DNA from: Thermoanaerobaculum sp. | GTDB lineage: Bacteria > Acidobacteriota > Thermoanaerobaculia > Multivoradales > UBA5704 | Reading direction: 5' to 3' | Length of the DNA: 64,000 nucleotides | Assembly (NCBI GenBank): GCA_021154885.1 | Contig: JAJKHS010000042.1 | Coordinates: 48,289-112,288 of the forward strand | Notes under the pieces: model-generated | Seen by the model: the letters and a program-made list of their open reading frames with translations, nothing else | Databases searched by the model: none | Told to the model about the DNA's origin: nothing | In this document: in pieces, positions 1 to 8,634 of the stretch | Layout of the letters: the number at the start of each line of letters is the position of its first letter | How positions within the stretch are numbered: position 1 is the first letter of the stretch | Made by a program: the position numbers and the translations under genes

Positions 1-147
1 GCCCTGTTCGGGATCGGGGTCGCGGTGACCTCGGGTTTCGCGACCTACGGCATCGTCCTCTGCATCGCCAGCGCGCTCGCGATGCTCACCCGCTGGCCCC
101 GGGCGTCCGAGGTGGACCGCCTGGTCCGGGGGCGCGCCACACCGTGA
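1..147 (+). CDS. C-terminal end of a membrane protein (5' truncated by window)
   Basis: Frame 1 is open from the first base and ends at TGA 145-147. The 48 visible residues contain one hydrophobic stretch (about residues 1-29) followed by a short charged tail ending GRATP, which fits the last transmembrane helix and cytoplasmic end of an integral membrane protein. The stop overlaps the start of the next gene (TGATG or GTGA), so the two are probably cotranscribed. Too little is visible to name a family. Confidence 0.6.
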   Translation, partial: ALFGIGVAVTSGFATYGIVLCIASALAMLTRWPRASEVDRLVRGRATP

Positions 148-566
148 TGGACCGCTCCCGGCGGCGACTTCAGATCGTCTGTGGCACCACGGCTCTGAGC
201 GTCGTGGTGGTGAACGTCGTCCTCACGGTCCTCTGGCTCTCCGGCTCGCTGCCGCCCAAGCCTCAGCCGCAAGCCGGGCCACTGGCGCTCTTCGCCGTCT
301 CCCTGGTGCTCCTCGTGGCCGCGCCCGCGGTCAAGAGAGCGATCCTCAAGCGCTACGAGGCGGAGGGATTCGACGGTGATCGCGACCGTTTCCTGATCGC
401 TCTGAGCACGGCCACGATCGTCGCCTTCGCCCTCCGCGAAGTCGCGGGCCTCCTCGGCTTCGTGCTCGCTCTGTTGACCGGCAATCCCTGGTGGAGCTGG
501 GGCCTGGGCGGCGCGGCGCTGCTGGCGATGTTCGTGGATCGGCCCGTGGATCAGGGGCCGAAGTAG
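144..566 (+). CDS. small integral membrane protein, unknown function
   Basis: 140 residues. Hydrophobic segments lie near residues 9-33, 46-64, 84-110 and 115-130, so three to four transmembrane helices are likely; a basic stretch (KRAILKRYEAEG) sits between helices two and three. GTG 144 or ATG 147 can start it; both overlap the stop of the upstream membrane protein, suggesting translational coupling and a shared function. The 3' end overlaps the convergent aspartyl-protease gene by 16 bp. I recognise no family. Confidence 0.65.
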   Translation: MMDRSRRRLQIVCGTTALSVVVVNVVLTVLWLSGSLPPKPQPQAGPLALFAVSLVLLVAAPAVKRAILKRYEAEGFDGDRDRFLIALSTATIVAFALREVAGLLGFVLALLTGNPWWSWGLGGAALLAMFVDRPVDQGPK

Positions 567-991
567 AAGTGGTTGGTCCGGGGATCAAGGGCGAAGCGCA
601 TGGAGGCGAGGAGACCCGAATAGCCTAGGAAGGTGCGGCCGGAGGGCCAGTCGGGCGAGATGAAAAAGGTGCCGTGCTTTTCCAGCGCGATCCCGTCATC
701 AGCCAGGAAGGTGACGAGCAGCTTCGCCAAGATCCCTTCAATTCGACCGAAACGAGTATGGAGCGTGGTTCTCTGCCCATCCAGATCCAGCAGTCCCAAG
801 CTTTTCGCAACCAGGGGATCCAAGACTGACCAAGCGGCTCCGGTGTCGATCTGAGCATAGATATTGGATTCGCTTCGACCCTCAAGTTGGATCTTCACGA
901 AGACCTTGGCCGTGGATTCCGGAGCCTCCTTCAAGGTATCGCGGAACAACGATCGACCGCAGGAGAAGTCGAGAGCTCCCAGCTTGAACAT
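551..991 (-). CDS. retropepsin-like aspartyl protease, copy 2
   Basis: 146 residues. The motif QIDTGAAWSVLD carries the D-T-G triad of single-domain (retroviral-type, dimeric) aspartyl proteases, followed by hydrophobic strands and a C-terminal FLGYSGLLASMRFALD segment resembling the second conserved block of this fold. No signal peptide, so probably cytoplasmic. It lies 9 bp downstream of a DUF5678 gene, and the same gene pair is repeated just upstream (1507-2339). The paralogue has DTGSAWSVLD, so the active site is intact in both copies. The partner or substrate is unknown; the fixed pairing with DUF5678 suggests a joint role (inference). Confidence 0.7.
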   Translation of the reverse strand: MFKLGALDFSCGRSLFRDTLKEAPESTAKVFVKIQLEGRSESNIYAQIDTGAAWSVLDPLVAKSLGLLDLDGQRTTLHTRFGRIEGILAKLLVTFLADDGIALEKHGTFFISPDWPSGRTFLGYSGLLASMRFALDPRTNHFYFGP

Positions 992-1000
992 ATTTCGTGG

Positions 1001-1384
1001 TCAGTCAATGTAGTGAAGCATTGGGCGGCGCTTCGGCTTGTTTCTCTCCAAGGAGGAGAAAACGTCCTGCAGAGAGGCTGAATGCGCCAGCAGCTCACTG
1101 CCTACAAGAGCGACCCACTGTCCTCGGTAGGCTTCTGAGTGTTCTGTGATCCAGCGGAATTCTGGAGTCCGATCAAAATCGCATTCCACATCAGGGTTCG
1201 GACGGCCCTTCGTCTCAGTCAGCACACTCTCCCAGCCGGAGAGATCCTCGTCGTGGTCTCCCTTCTCCAGAGCCTCGGCCAGCAGCAGTCGGGCTCCCCC
1301 GACCATGTCGGACTCGACGAGCTCGCGGATCCTGTCGCTGTAGCTTTGCGTCTCCGGTTCGGCTTTCCTGAGTGGCTGGCCCAT
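1001..1384 (-). CDS. DUF5678-type protein, copy 2
   Basis: 127 residues. The C-terminal part (WITEHSEAYRGQWVAL, then GSELLAHS) matches the DUF5678 pattern, a small domain of unknown function in which W-x-x-x-x-x-x-Y-x-G-x-W-V-A-L recurs. The N-terminal 70 residues are helical and charged. A strong AGGAGGAAA ribosome site lies upstream of ATG 1384, inside the duplicated galK tail. It is collinear without gaps with the copy at 1956-2339, roughly three quarters identical by eye. It precedes the aspartyl protease gene by 9 bp and is probably cotranscribed with it. Confidence 0.65.
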   Translation of the reverse strand: MGQPLRKAEPETQSYSDRIRELVESDMVGGARLLLAEALEKGDHDEDLSGWESVLTETKGRPNPDVECDFDRTPEFRWITEHSEAYRGQWVALVGSELLAHSASLQDVFSSLERNKPKRRPMLHYID

Positions 1385-1419
1385 TTCGTTCCCCCGCCTT
1401 TCCTCCTGGAGATAATACC

Positions 1420-1500
1420 TCAGCTCGGGGTCTGCGCGCCAGTCTCCGTCCGCCGAGTCGAAATCGCTGGGGGAGAGTATGCGGTGAATCGACCATGGTG
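1420..1500 (-). pseudogene. relic of the galK 3' end within the duplication
   Basis: Read on the minus strand, this spacer encodes ...TAYSPPAISTRRTETGAQTPS followed by a stop, in the same frame as the true galK C-terminus (PAYSPETILTRRTETGAQTPS, stop at 2383). The nucleotides for the last dozen codons, the stop and the following ribosome site are nearly identical at the two places. The relic has no start of its own and joins directly to the end of the upstream aspartyl-protease gene (1507), so it is a passenger of a tandem duplication whose left breakpoint lay inside galK. Confidence 0.8.
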
Positions 1501-1506
1501 AGTCCG

Positions 1507-1944
1507 TCAGGGGCCGAAGTAGAAGTGGTTCGCTTGGGGATCGAGAGCGAAGCGCATGGAGGCGAGGAGGCCCGAATAGCCGAGGAATGTGCGGCCTGGG
1601 GGCCAGTCGGGGCAGATGAAAAAGGTACCTTCTGTGTCGAAAGGTACGCCATCATCGGCCAGGAATCGGACCGGGAGACGAGCCAGAATTCCAGATTTGC
1701 GTCCGAGTCGGGTATCCAACCCAATCCGCTCTCCGTCGAGGTCCAGATACCCGTGTCGTTTCGCGACCAAGGGATCGAGGACCGACCAAGCTGAGCCAGT
1801 GTCGATCTGAGCCCAAAAAACAGACTCGGTATGCTCAAGAGAGATCTTGACGAAGATTTTAGCCGTAGGCTCGGCAGCCTCCTTCAGAAAATCAAGGTAC
1901 CGAGAACGACCGCAGGTGAAATCCTCCTGCTCCAGTCTGAGCAT
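1507..1944 (-). CDS. retropepsin-like aspartyl protease, copy 1
   Basis: 145 residues from ATG 1944 (MLRLEQEDFTCGRSR). A longer frame to 2073 exists but would overlap the DUF5678 gene; the chosen start aligns with that of copy 2 (991). The catalytic motif is QIDTGSAWSVLD. The two copies share the same length, the N-terminal FTCGRS/FSCGRS and the C-terminal FALDP..NHFYFGP, and differ mostly in the middle. It starts 11 bp after the DUF5678 copy 1 stop. Function and substrate are unknown. Confidence 0.7.
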   Translation of the reverse strand: MLRLEQEDFTCGRSRYLDFLKEAAEPTAKIFVKISLEHTESVFWAQIDTGSAWSVLDPLVAKRHGYLDLDGERIGLDTRLGRKSGILARLPVRFLADDGVPFDTEGTFFICPDWPPGRTFLGYSGLLASMRFALDPQANHFYFGP

Positions 1945-1955
1945 GAGTGATAGGT

Positions 1956-2339
1956 CTAGTCGATGTAGTGAACCATGGGGCGGCGGGGCGGCTTGTTCGC
2001 TTCGAGGACGGCCATCACCTCGTCTAGCGATGCGGAGTGGGCGAGAAGCTGGTCTCCCAAGAGGGCGACCCACTGGCCTTTGTAAGGATCGCTCTTCTCC
2101 CTGATCCAGGTGATCTCTGGAGTCCGATCAAAGTCGAGCGCCACCTCAGGGTTCCGCCGACCCTTCGTCTTGGCTAACACCCTCTCCCATCTGGAGAGAT
2201 CCTCTCCATGATCTCCCCTCTCCAGAGCTTCGGCCAACAGCCGCCGGGCTCCTTCGACGCGATCGGCCTCAACCAGCTCGCGAATCCTCTCGCGGTAGCT
2301 GCGAGTCTCTGGTTCGGCTTTCCTCAGTGGCTGGCCCAT
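1956..2339 (-). CDS. DUF5678-type protein, copy 1
   Basis: 127 residues, same length as the paralogue at 1001-1384. The DUF5678 block reads WIREKSDPYKGQWVAL...LLAHSASL. It lies 43 bp downstream of the galK stop, so it probably rides on the galactose operon transcript. This is the parental copy, since it sits next to intact galK. What it does is unknown; in other genomes this domain is often next to small retropepsin-like proteases (general recollection, not checked). Confidence 0.65.
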   Translation of the reverse strand: MGQPLRKAEPETRSYRERIRELVEADRVEGARRLLAEALERGDHGEDLSRWERVLAKTKGRRNPEVALDFDRTPEITWIREKSDPYKGQWVALLGDQLLAHSASLDEVMAVLEANKPPRRPMVHYID

Positions 2340-2382
2340 TTGATCCCCCGATGGTCCCCGCTTTCCTCCTGGACATAATACC

Positions 2383-3558
2383 TCAGCTCGGGGTCTGCGC
2401 GCCAGTCTCCGTCCGTCGAGTCAAAATGGTCTCGGGTGAGTACGCGGGCACCATCACTGTCGCCTGCTTCCCGATCTCCTCGCCATATCTCTTCGCGATC
2501 CGCTCGCCGGCTTCGCGGGCGGCTCCGCGGCGGGTGACGACGACGATGGAGCCTCCGAAGCCGCCGCCGGTGAGGCGGGCGCCGAAGACGCCCGGCTCTT
2601 CCTTGGCCAGCTCGACGAGGCGGTCGATCTCGGGGATGGAGACCTCGTAGTCGTTGCGCAGCGATTCGTGGGAGGCGTCGAGGAGCTTGCCGAGGCGCGG
2701 CAGGTCGCGCTCGCGCAGGGCCGCCACGGCGGAGCGGACGCGGGCGTTCTCGGTGATGACGTGCCGGGCCCGGCGGTCCAGCGGCTCGGGGAGGGTGCCC
2801 AGGCGCCAGAGGTCCTGGAGGCCCACGTCCCGGAGCTGCGGCACGCTCAGCAGCTCGGCCGCGGCCTCGCACTCGCGGCGGCGGGTGCGGTACTCGCTGG
2901 TGGCGTTGCGGTGGGAGACCCCCGAGTTGATCACCAGCAGCTCGGCCTGCGCCGGCAGCGGCACCTTCTCGTAGTGCAGGCTGCGGGTGTCGAGGTACAG
3001 GGCCGTGGTTTCGTCGGCCAGGTTCGACGCCATCTGGTCCATGATCCCCACCGGCGCGCCCACGAAGTCGTTCTCCGCCTTCTGGCCGGCGAGTGCCAGG
3101 CGCAGGTCGTCGAGGTCCAGGTGGTACGCCTCGCGCAGGGCGCGCAGCACGGCCACTTCCAGCGCCGCGCTGGAGGAGAGCCCGCTGCCCAGCGGCACGT
3201 CGGACTCGACGCGCAGGTCGAAGCCGCCCAGGGTGTACCCGGCGTGGCGCAGCACCTCGGTGATCCCCTGCACGTAGTCGATCCAGCCGTGGCCGGGCTC
3301 CTCCTCGCCCAGCCGGTACTCTTCGACCTCCGGCGTCTCCCTATCCGCGGAATCGCCGAAATTGGCGCTCCAGGCCCGCACCCGCGGCTCCTCCCGCTTC
3401 GCCAGCTCCACCCGCGTCCGCTGCGGGATGGCGAGGGGCAGCACGAAGCCGCCGCTGTAATCGGTGTGCTCGCCGATGAGGTTCACCCGCCCCGGAGCGT
3501 CGGTGTGGATCTCGGGAGCGCGGCCGAAGAGACCGGCGAAGGACGTCTCGTCACTCAA
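2383..3558 (-). CDS. galK: galactokinase
   Basis: 391 residues, normal length. It phosphorylates galactose to galactose-1-phosphate with ATP in the cytoplasm (Leloir pathway). The galactokinase signature GRVNLIGEHTDYSGGFVLP lies at about residues 24-42, the GHMP ATP loop LGSGLSSSAALEVA near 122-135, and the C-terminal GHMP motif GARLTGGGFGGSIVV near 328-342. ATG 3558 overlaps the galT stop by 8 bp, so translation is coupled. The order GH2-galT-galK on one strand makes a compact galactoside-use operon. Its last codons were copied into the downstream duplication. Confidence 0.95.
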   Translation of the reverse strand: MSDETSFAGLFGRAPEIHTDAPGRVNLIGEHTDYSGGFVLPLAIPQRTRVELAKREEPRVRAWSANFGDSADRETPEVEEYRLGEEEPGHGWIDYVQGITEVLRHAGYTLGGFDLRVESDVPLGSGLSSSAALEVAVLRALREAYHLDLDDLRLALAGQKAENDFVGAPVGIMDQMASNLADETTALYLDTRSLHYEKVPLPAQAELLVINSGVSHRNATSEYRTRRRECEAAAELLSVPQLRDVGLQDLWRLGTLPEPLDRRARHVITENARVRSAVAALRERDLPRLGKLLDASHESLRNDYEVSIPEIDRLVELAKEEPGVFGARLTGGGFGGSIVVVTRRGAAREAGERIAKRYGEEIGKQATVMVPAYSPETILTRRTETGAQTPS

Positions 3559-4639
3559 GCTTCACCTCCACGGCCCGCAGCTCCTGGACCTTCTCCTCCG
3601 GCAGGGTGTCCGCCGTGAAAGCTCCGGCGCCGAGCTCGCTGCCGGCCAGGTACTTGAGGCGCCCGGGCATGCGGTAGGCGGGGTAGAACTCGACGTGCAG
3701 GTGCGCCTCCGGGTGCGGCTCGCCGTCCGTGGGCGCCTGGTGGAAGACCATGACGTAGGGGAAGGGCTTGCTCCACAGGCCGTCGTACTTGAGAAGCACG
3801 GTCTTCAAGGCGCGGGCGAAGTCGACGCGCTCGGGCGCGTCGAGGTCCGCCACCGAGGGGGCGGGCCGGCGGGGGGCGATCCACACCTCGTAGGAGTAGC
3901 GGGCGAAGGCGGGCATCCAGGCCACCGCCTGATCGCCGGTGTAGAGGGTCCGCCGTCCGTCCGCGAGCTCGCGGACGATCAGGTCCTCCAGCAGGCCGTT
4001 CCCATGCCCGGCCAGCCATGCCCGCTGCTGCTCCAGCTCCCGGGCCGGAATCGGCGGCACGAAGGGGTAGGCGTAGATCTGGCCATGAGGGTGGTGGAGC
4101 GTGACGCCCACCTCCACCCCCCGGTTCTCGAAGGGCATGACGTAGTCGATGTCATCCCGCGCTCCCAGCTTGCGGTAGCGGTCCGCCCAGACCTCCAGGA
4201 GCAGCTCCAGGTGATCGAGCGGCAGCGCCCCGAGCGAGGACGACGGATCCTGGGTGAAGACCACCACCTCGCAGGCCCCCTTGCCCGGCCGGGTGGGGAC
4301 GATCGACGGCGGCGCCGGCACCTCGGCCCGCTCGGTCAAGGTGGGGAAGCGGTTCTCGAACACCGCCACGTCGTAGTCGCCGGCCGGCAGCTCGGTGGGG
4401 TGGGCGGGGTCGGTGGTGGGAGCCAGAGGGTTGTACTCCGGCGGGGGTAGGAAGGTACGGTTCTGCCGGTGGCTGGCGTAGGCCACCCACTCGCCGCGCA
4501 AGGGGTGCCAGCGCAGATGGGTCTTGGTGCCGGGCGGCTCCGTGCCCGGGCTGGTGGCCTGCAGGCCCTCGGGGATGGGCCGGCGCGAGTAGAGGACGAG
4601 CGCGCGTCCGTCCGGCTTGGTGAGGCTCCTCTCGTACAT
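3551..4639 (-). CDS. galT: galactose-1-phosphate uridylyltransferase
   Basis: 362 residues. It exchanges UMP between UDP-glucose and galactose-1-phosphate. The nucleophile motif [13 protein letters not shown] (H-P-H-x-Q) is at about residues 183-195, with the upstream FENRFPTL and FENRGVEVG blocks typical of GalT, and a C-terminal HLHVEFYP. It starts 9 bp after the GH2 stop and overlaps galK by 8 bp. No galE is in the window, so the epimerase must be elsewhere. Confidence 0.93.
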   Translation of the reverse strand: MYERSLTKPDGRALVLYSRRPIPEGLQATSPGTEPPGTKTHLRWHPLRGEWVAYASHRQNRTFLPPPEYNPLAPTTDPAHPTELPAGDYDVAVFENRFPTLTERAEVPAPPSIVPTRPGKGACEVVVFTQDPSSSLGALPLDHLELLLEVWADRYRKLGARDDIDYVMPFENRGVEVGVTLHHPHGQIYAYPFVPPIPARELEQQRAWLAGHGNGLLEDLIVRELADGRRTLYTGDQAVAWMPAFARYSYEVWIAPRRPAPSVADLDAPERVDFARALKTVLLKYDGLWSKPFPYVMVFHQAPTDGEPHPEAHLHVEFYPAYRMPGRLKYLAGSELGAGAFTADTLPEEKVQELRAVEVKLE

Positions 4640-4648
4640 CCGTGGGCC

Positions 4649-6514
4649 TCAATCGTCTGGAGCGTGGGGGTCGTGCCGCGTGCCGGCGCCGCCGATTCCG
4701 GCCGCCGCCTGACTCGGGTGGATCGGCACGGCCTCCCCGCGCGTCGCGGCGGCCATTTCTTCCAGGGGGAACTTGGGGGTGCGGTCCGCCCGCAGCAGAC
4801 CGTTGGCCTCCTGGTAGGTGTCGGCGAACTGCGTGTAGCAGAACCCGGAGAAGAGGTGGAGTGAATTCACCACCGTGAGCAGCTCCCGGTAACGCTCGGC
4901 GAGGTCCTCCTCGCTCTGGGCGCGCGAGTACCCCCAGGCGCCCTTCTCCTTGGATTCGGTGATGCCGCCGAATTCGGTGAGAATCACGGGCAGGGCATCT
5001 TGCACGTGCTCCTCGAGCACCAGGAGGCGGCCGCCGGGGCGCTCCTGCTTGAGGAGTCGCGGGAGGATGTCCTCGGCGTGGTAACGGGTGGAGATCCGCT
5101 CCGGGTTCCCGTCGTAGTCATGGATGCCGATGACGTCCGTCGCGATGCTCTCCCAGCCGTCGTTGCCGATCACCGGCCGCGTCGGGTCGAGCGTCTTGTT
5201 GAGATGGTAGAGCGCGCGCACCCAGTGGCGCTCGGCCAGATTGTCCGGCAGGTTGGGCACCCCCCAGGATTCGTTGAAGGGGACCCAGGAGATGATGCAG
5301 GGGTGGCTGAGGTCGCGGCGCACCGCCTCCATCCACTCGCGGGTCAGGCGCTGGATGGAGCGCTTGTTGAAGCGGTAGGCGCTCGGCATCTCCTCCCAGA
5401 CCAGCAGCCCCAGGCGGTCCGCCCAGTAGAGGTAGCGCGGGTCCTCGATCTTCTGGTGCTTGCGCACGCCGTTGAAGCCCATCTCCTTGGCGAGCTCCAC
5501 GTCGCGCCGCAGGGCGTCGTCGTCGGGCGGCGTCATGCCGCTCTCGGGCCAGTAGCCCTGATCGAGCACGAAGCGCAGGAAGTAGGGGCGGCCGTTGAGC
5601 ACCAGGCGGTTGCCCTGCACGGCGATGGAGCGCAGCGCCGTGTAGCTCTTCACCTCGTCCAGCAACTCGCCGCGGTCGGCCCAGAGCTGGAGCTGGGCCT
5701 CGATCAGGGTGGGCTTCTGCGGGCTCCACAGCAGCTCGTTGCGGAAGTCGTCGACGCCGGGGTCCGACAGCGCGATGCGGCGGTGGACCTCGCCGGCCAC
5801 CACGGTGTAGGTGTCGTCGGCAATGAGCTGGCCATTGGCCCGCAGCTTGACGCCGAGCCGCAGCCGCTCCCGGGGATCTCCCTCCATCCAGGCCTCGAAG
5901 CCCAGCTCCCAGCGCTCCAGGCTGGGGGTCCAGCGCACGCTCCCGATCCAGGTGGAGGGAACCTTCTCCAGCCACACCGTCTGCCAGATGCCGGTGGTGC
6001 GCGGATACCAGATGGAATGGGGCTCGAGCTGCCAGTCCTGCTTGCCGCGCGGCTTGGAGAGGTCCGCCGGATCGTCGTCCGCCCGCACCACGAGGGTCTG
6101 GACACCCGGGACGAGAAGATCGGTGACGTCCAGCGTGAAGGGCGTGTAGCCCCCTTCGTGACAGCCCGCGAGGGAGCCGTTGACCCACACCGTGGCGGCC
6201 CAGTCCACGGCGCCGAAGTGGAGGAGCAGGCGCTCGCCCCGCCGCAGGCCCGGCGCCTCGAACGTGCGGCTGTACCAGACCCGGCTATAGAAGCCCGTGT
6301 CGCCGATGCCGCTGGCCGGGGTCTCCGGCGAGAAGGGGACGAGGATGGTGGCGTTCCAGTCCACCTCTTTGGGCAGCCGCCAGCGGGCCTTGGGATCGAG
6401 GGCGAACTCCCACGGGCCGTTGAGCGAGGTCCAGGAGGAGCGCTCCAGCAGCGGGCGAGGGTGGCCGTGGCCAGTTTCATCGAGCGGAGTTTTGGGTGAA
6501 TGTCGTCGGGCCAT
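4649..6514 (-). CDS. glycoside hydrolase family 2 (beta-galactosidase/glucuronidase type)
   Basis: 621 residues without a signal peptide, so probably cytoplasmic. Order: sugar-binding jelly roll (SLNGPWEFALDP, about 30-180), immunoglobulin-like middle domain (about 190-290), TIM barrel (about 295-600). The acid/base glutamate is in WVPFNESWG and the nucleophile glutamate in VILTEFGGI, both intact. At this length it resembles the compact GH2 enzymes rather than 1,000-residue LacZ. Being first in an operon with galT and galK argues for a galactoside substrate; motif reading alone cannot exclude glucuronides or mannosides. ATG 6514 lacks a clear ribosome site. Confidence 0.88.
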   Translation of the reverse strand: MARRHSPKTPLDETGHGHPRPLLERSSWTSLNGPWEFALDPKARWRLPKEVDWNATILVPFSPETPASGIGDTGFYSRVWYSRTFEAPGLRRGERLLLHFGAVDWAATVWVNGSLAGCHEGGYTPFTLDVTDLLVPGVQTLVVRADDDPADLSKPRGKQDWQLEPHSIWYPRTTGIWQTVWLEKVPSTWIGSVRWTPSLERWELGFEAWMEGDPRERLRLGVKLRANGQLIADDTYTVVAGEVHRRIALSDPGVDDFRNELLWSPQKPTLIEAQLQLWADRGELLDEVKSYTALRSIAVQGNRLVLNGRPYFLRFVLDQGYWPESGMTPPDDDALRRDVELAKEMGFNGVRKHQKIEDPRYLYWADRLGLLVWEEMPSAYRFNKRSIQRLTREWMEAVRRDLSHPCIISWVPFNESWGVPNLPDNLAERHWVRALYHLNKTLDPTRPVIGNDGWESIATDVIGIHDYDGNPERISTRYHAEDILPRLLKQERPGGRLLVLEEHVQDALPVILTEFGGITESKEKGAWGYSRAQSEEDLAERYRELLTVVNSLHLFSGFCYTQFADTYQEANGLLRADRTPKFPLEEMAAATRGEAVPIHPSQAAAGIGGAGTRHDPHAPDD

Positions 6515-6712
6515 GCCGCCCGATGTGGCTGCAAGAGACGAGCCAGGGTCCTGGTCACCCCGATGCGGTAGAGGTGACCCAGCAGGACCTCCCAGAGCGG
6601 CGAGGATGCCGAGGGCCTCCTCGCCGCCTCCCTGGTCTATCTCCTGCTCCTGCCCCGGTGGACGCTTCAGCGGTTCTATGAGCGAGTTGGCGCCCCAGGA
6701 AACACCAACGAG
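6515..6712. other. intergenic, no convincing gene
   Basis: 198 bp between the GH2 start and the broken GH18 gene. Short open stretches on both strands look protein-like (for example a plus-strand segment LLAASLVYLLLLPRWTLQ from about 6602), but none has a start, ribosome site or continuation. They may be debris of the deletion that truncated the GH18 gene, or chance frames in GC-rich DNA. Confidence 0.4.
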
Positions 6713-7172
6713 CTAAGTCCTTGCAGAGTATCCAACATCGCTGGCGATCTGCTGCGTATATTTGTAGTTGCAGGCACTATCCGCAGACATCGTCCAGTTG
6801 AAGATGCCAGCGAGCCCCTGATACTGCGACGGAGTCGGACAGATGGGGGTGCACCCCTCGGTGTTGATGCCCCAGGCAATCTGGTTCAAGGGATATCCCA
6901 AGTCTGTGAAATCGTTCGGTAAGGAGCCCCCATAGCACTGAGCGTTGATGAGATCGAAGCAGCCCATATTGGTTTTGTCGACCTGTGCGCTTCCGCCTGC
7001 CGGGGTGATCGTCAGAAAATAGGGCTTGCCGTCGGCAGCGCTGGCAGAATCGAGGGCGCTACAAAGGTTTTGGATGACGGCATCGAAGTCAGGCTGGCTG
7101 ATGAAACCGGAAGCCCCACCGATGCTTTCGTCGTCGATGTCGAAGCCGTCCAATTGGTACTGCCCTGCTCAT
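6713..7172 (-). pseudogene. glycoside hydrolase family 18 (chitinase-like), N-terminal half missing
   Basis: The frame ending at 6713 begins QLDGFDIDDES, the GH18 catalytic motif D-G-x-D-x-D-x-E with the proton-donor glutamate, and continues with the barrel blocks FDLINAQCYGG, IAWGINTEGC and a terminal GIFNWTMSAD (the strand-8 tryptophan). This is only the C-terminal half of a barrel that normally has about 300 residues. Upstream an AAAGGAG ribosome site and ATG 7172 are present, but that start reads in another frame and stops after about 27 codons; the GH18 frame itself has a stop 10 codons before the motif. A deletion joining the leader to the middle of the gene, with a frame break, explains this. 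Confidence 0.7.
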
Positions 7173-7330
7173 GGTATTTTCTCCTTTATCTTCTCGTTTC
7201 TACCGCACATGAGAACGCTAGGCTCTCGCTGAGCCGATGGGCCGGCGACGGAGCCGCCGACCCAGGACCTCATACCTGGACTAGATCGTCGAAGCCAACT
7301 GGCCAGCCACTCGACTGCCGCCGATGCGTG

Positions 7331-8446
7331 TCAGATGGCCTGACCGGCGGGTAGAACGTTGACGCCCAGGACGATGGGAATATCGGGTGCGCTGGTGATC
7401 GCCAGAGTCATCTGGCCTTGCTCGTTGAAGCTGGGGTTCGTGTCGCTGCTGGTGCCGCTACTGGTGATGTAGAACGGCCACAGGCCGGCGCTCGAGTTGC
7501 TCTGGATCGTTTGCTGGTCAGCCGTGCTGAACATCGCCTGGGAGCTGACTTGAACGTTCATCGACGAGGCCACGATGAGATTCGCGGCGAACCGCTGCAT
7601 GGAACCGTCCGGCCCGAACATGTTCTGCCAATTTAACGTCGAGCTCGAATTCCAGGGAAGACCACTCTGATGGTTGAATGCATCGGCCAAGGCCGCTGAG
7701 CTGAACCAAGGTCCAGGGGACGGAGCGAACGTGAGGACATGGGCGAAGGAGACGGTAACGACGACCTCGTTTGCGGCGAACAATTGGCTCTGCGCAGTTG
7801 TGGTGTTACTGTTGCTCCATAGCCCGAAGAGACCGGAGTTCGTTCCATTCGTCCAGGAGTTTGAAATGTCGGAGTTCATGCTGTTGTTGCTAAAGTCAAA
7901 CTGAAGGGAGGCCGAGGCTGCAAGTAGGTTGCTGAGGTCTTGAAAACCCAAGGACCAGTCGGGCTGCTTGCCGGTAAAGGCATCCATCTCCAACTGTGCC
8001 GAGGTGATTGGATCGAGAACCATCGCGGAGAGATCCGAAGAGCCGATGTCAGCAACCGACGGAAAGTGAACTGACGCCCAGTCTAAGAATATCTCCGGAA
8101 GCTCCCTTGGGGTGGGCGTTGGGGTCACGGTAGGAAGGAAAGCCTGCCATGCGGCAAAAGGAGCGGGCCCGAGATCCTGCTGGAACGTATTTGGCGCTCC
8201 TTGCAGGGCGCTAAGTAGAGCGCTGTATTCGTTGAAGAAATTGTTGAGGTTGCTGAAGATGAGGTTTTGGGTTAGCGAAAAGGGTGGTATGTTATTTAAG
8301 AAAGACCAGAGGATTTGGTCCTCCTTCGGCCCGGGGATGAGTGGGCTCGACGGTTGAAGTATCTGAAAGGGGCTCCCTGGAGGGAAGCCGAGTCCCTGGG
8401 AATAGGCGTTGTAGAAGCCATTCTGAAGGTTGATGAACGCGTCCAT
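7331..8446 (-). CDS. hypothetical protein, Ser/Asn/Gln-rich, no recognised family
   Basis: 371 residues from ATG 8446, chosen because AAAGGAGATTTT precedes it; the frame extends 8 codons further to 8470. The sequence is strikingly poor in charged residues, with many S, N, Q, F, P and W, and no signal peptide or clear transmembrane helix. The middle (about 110-130) has a TPTPTP linker. Its base composition is visibly lower in GC than the flanking operons. It shares an AAGGAG-type leader with the 8635-9000 gene and the GH18 relic, so these three look like one acquired group. No function can be assigned. Confidence 0.6.
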   Translation of the reverse strand: MDAFINLQNGFYNAYSQGLGFPPGSPFQILQPSSPLIPGPKEDQILWSFLNNIPPFSLTQNLIFSNLNNFFNEYSALLSALQGAPNTFQQDLGPAPFAAWQAFLPTVTPTPTPRELPEIFLDWASVHFPSVADIGSSDLSAMVLDPITSAQLEMDAFTGKQPDWSLGFQDLSNLLAASASLQFDFSNNSMNSDISNSWTNGTNSGLFGLWSNSNTTTAQSQLFAANEVVVTVSFAHVLTFAPSPGPWFSSAALADAFNHQSGLPWNSSSTLNWQNMFGPDGSMQRFAANLIVASSMNVQVSSQAMFSTADQQTIQSNSSAGLWPFYITSSGTSSDTNPSFNEQGQMTLAITSAPDIPIVLGVNVLPAGQAI

Positions 8447-8590
8447 AAAATCTCCTTTCGTGGTTGTCAATACGTTCTGAAACTGGGCAGTGGCACGGTA
8501 ACGCCAGCCCTGGCACTCAGTTAACTCCTCTAAAACGGTGCAGCTCTACTCTCACCCATTCAGGAGGTCCCCAGGTTGAAGCTCATGAGC

Positions 8591-8618
8591 GCCGCCCAGC
8601 GCCGAAGCGCCGGGCGGC
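8591..8618 (-). terminator. strong hairpin after the 121-aa gene
   Basis: GCCGCCCAGCGC / GCGCCGGGCGGC with a CGAA loop gives a 12-bp stem with one mismatch, 17 bp past the stop of the 8635-9000 gene. There is no T tract on the minus strand, so it may be a processing or Rho-assisted end. Confidence 0.5.
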
Positions 8619-8634
8619 ATCTCGGGATGCTCTA

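Larger units (their letters stand above)
551..2463 (-). repeat. tandem duplication of about 950 bp (galK tail + DUF5678 + protease)
   Basis: Two head-to-tail units on the minus strand: about 2463-1507 and 1500-551. Each holds the last 25-odd codons of galK, a DUF5678 gene and an aspartyl-protease gene in the same order and with similar spacing. Coding parts have diverged at the protein level, while the galK-tail/ribosome-site segment remains nearly identical over about 65 bp. Confidence 0.8.

Noticed and set aside
4997..6499. 499-codon plus-strand open frame
   Set aside because: Antisense shadow of the GH2 glycosidase.
6596..6716. Plus-strand membrane-protein-like fragment
   Set aside because: No start, no continuation and equally plausible frames on the other strand.
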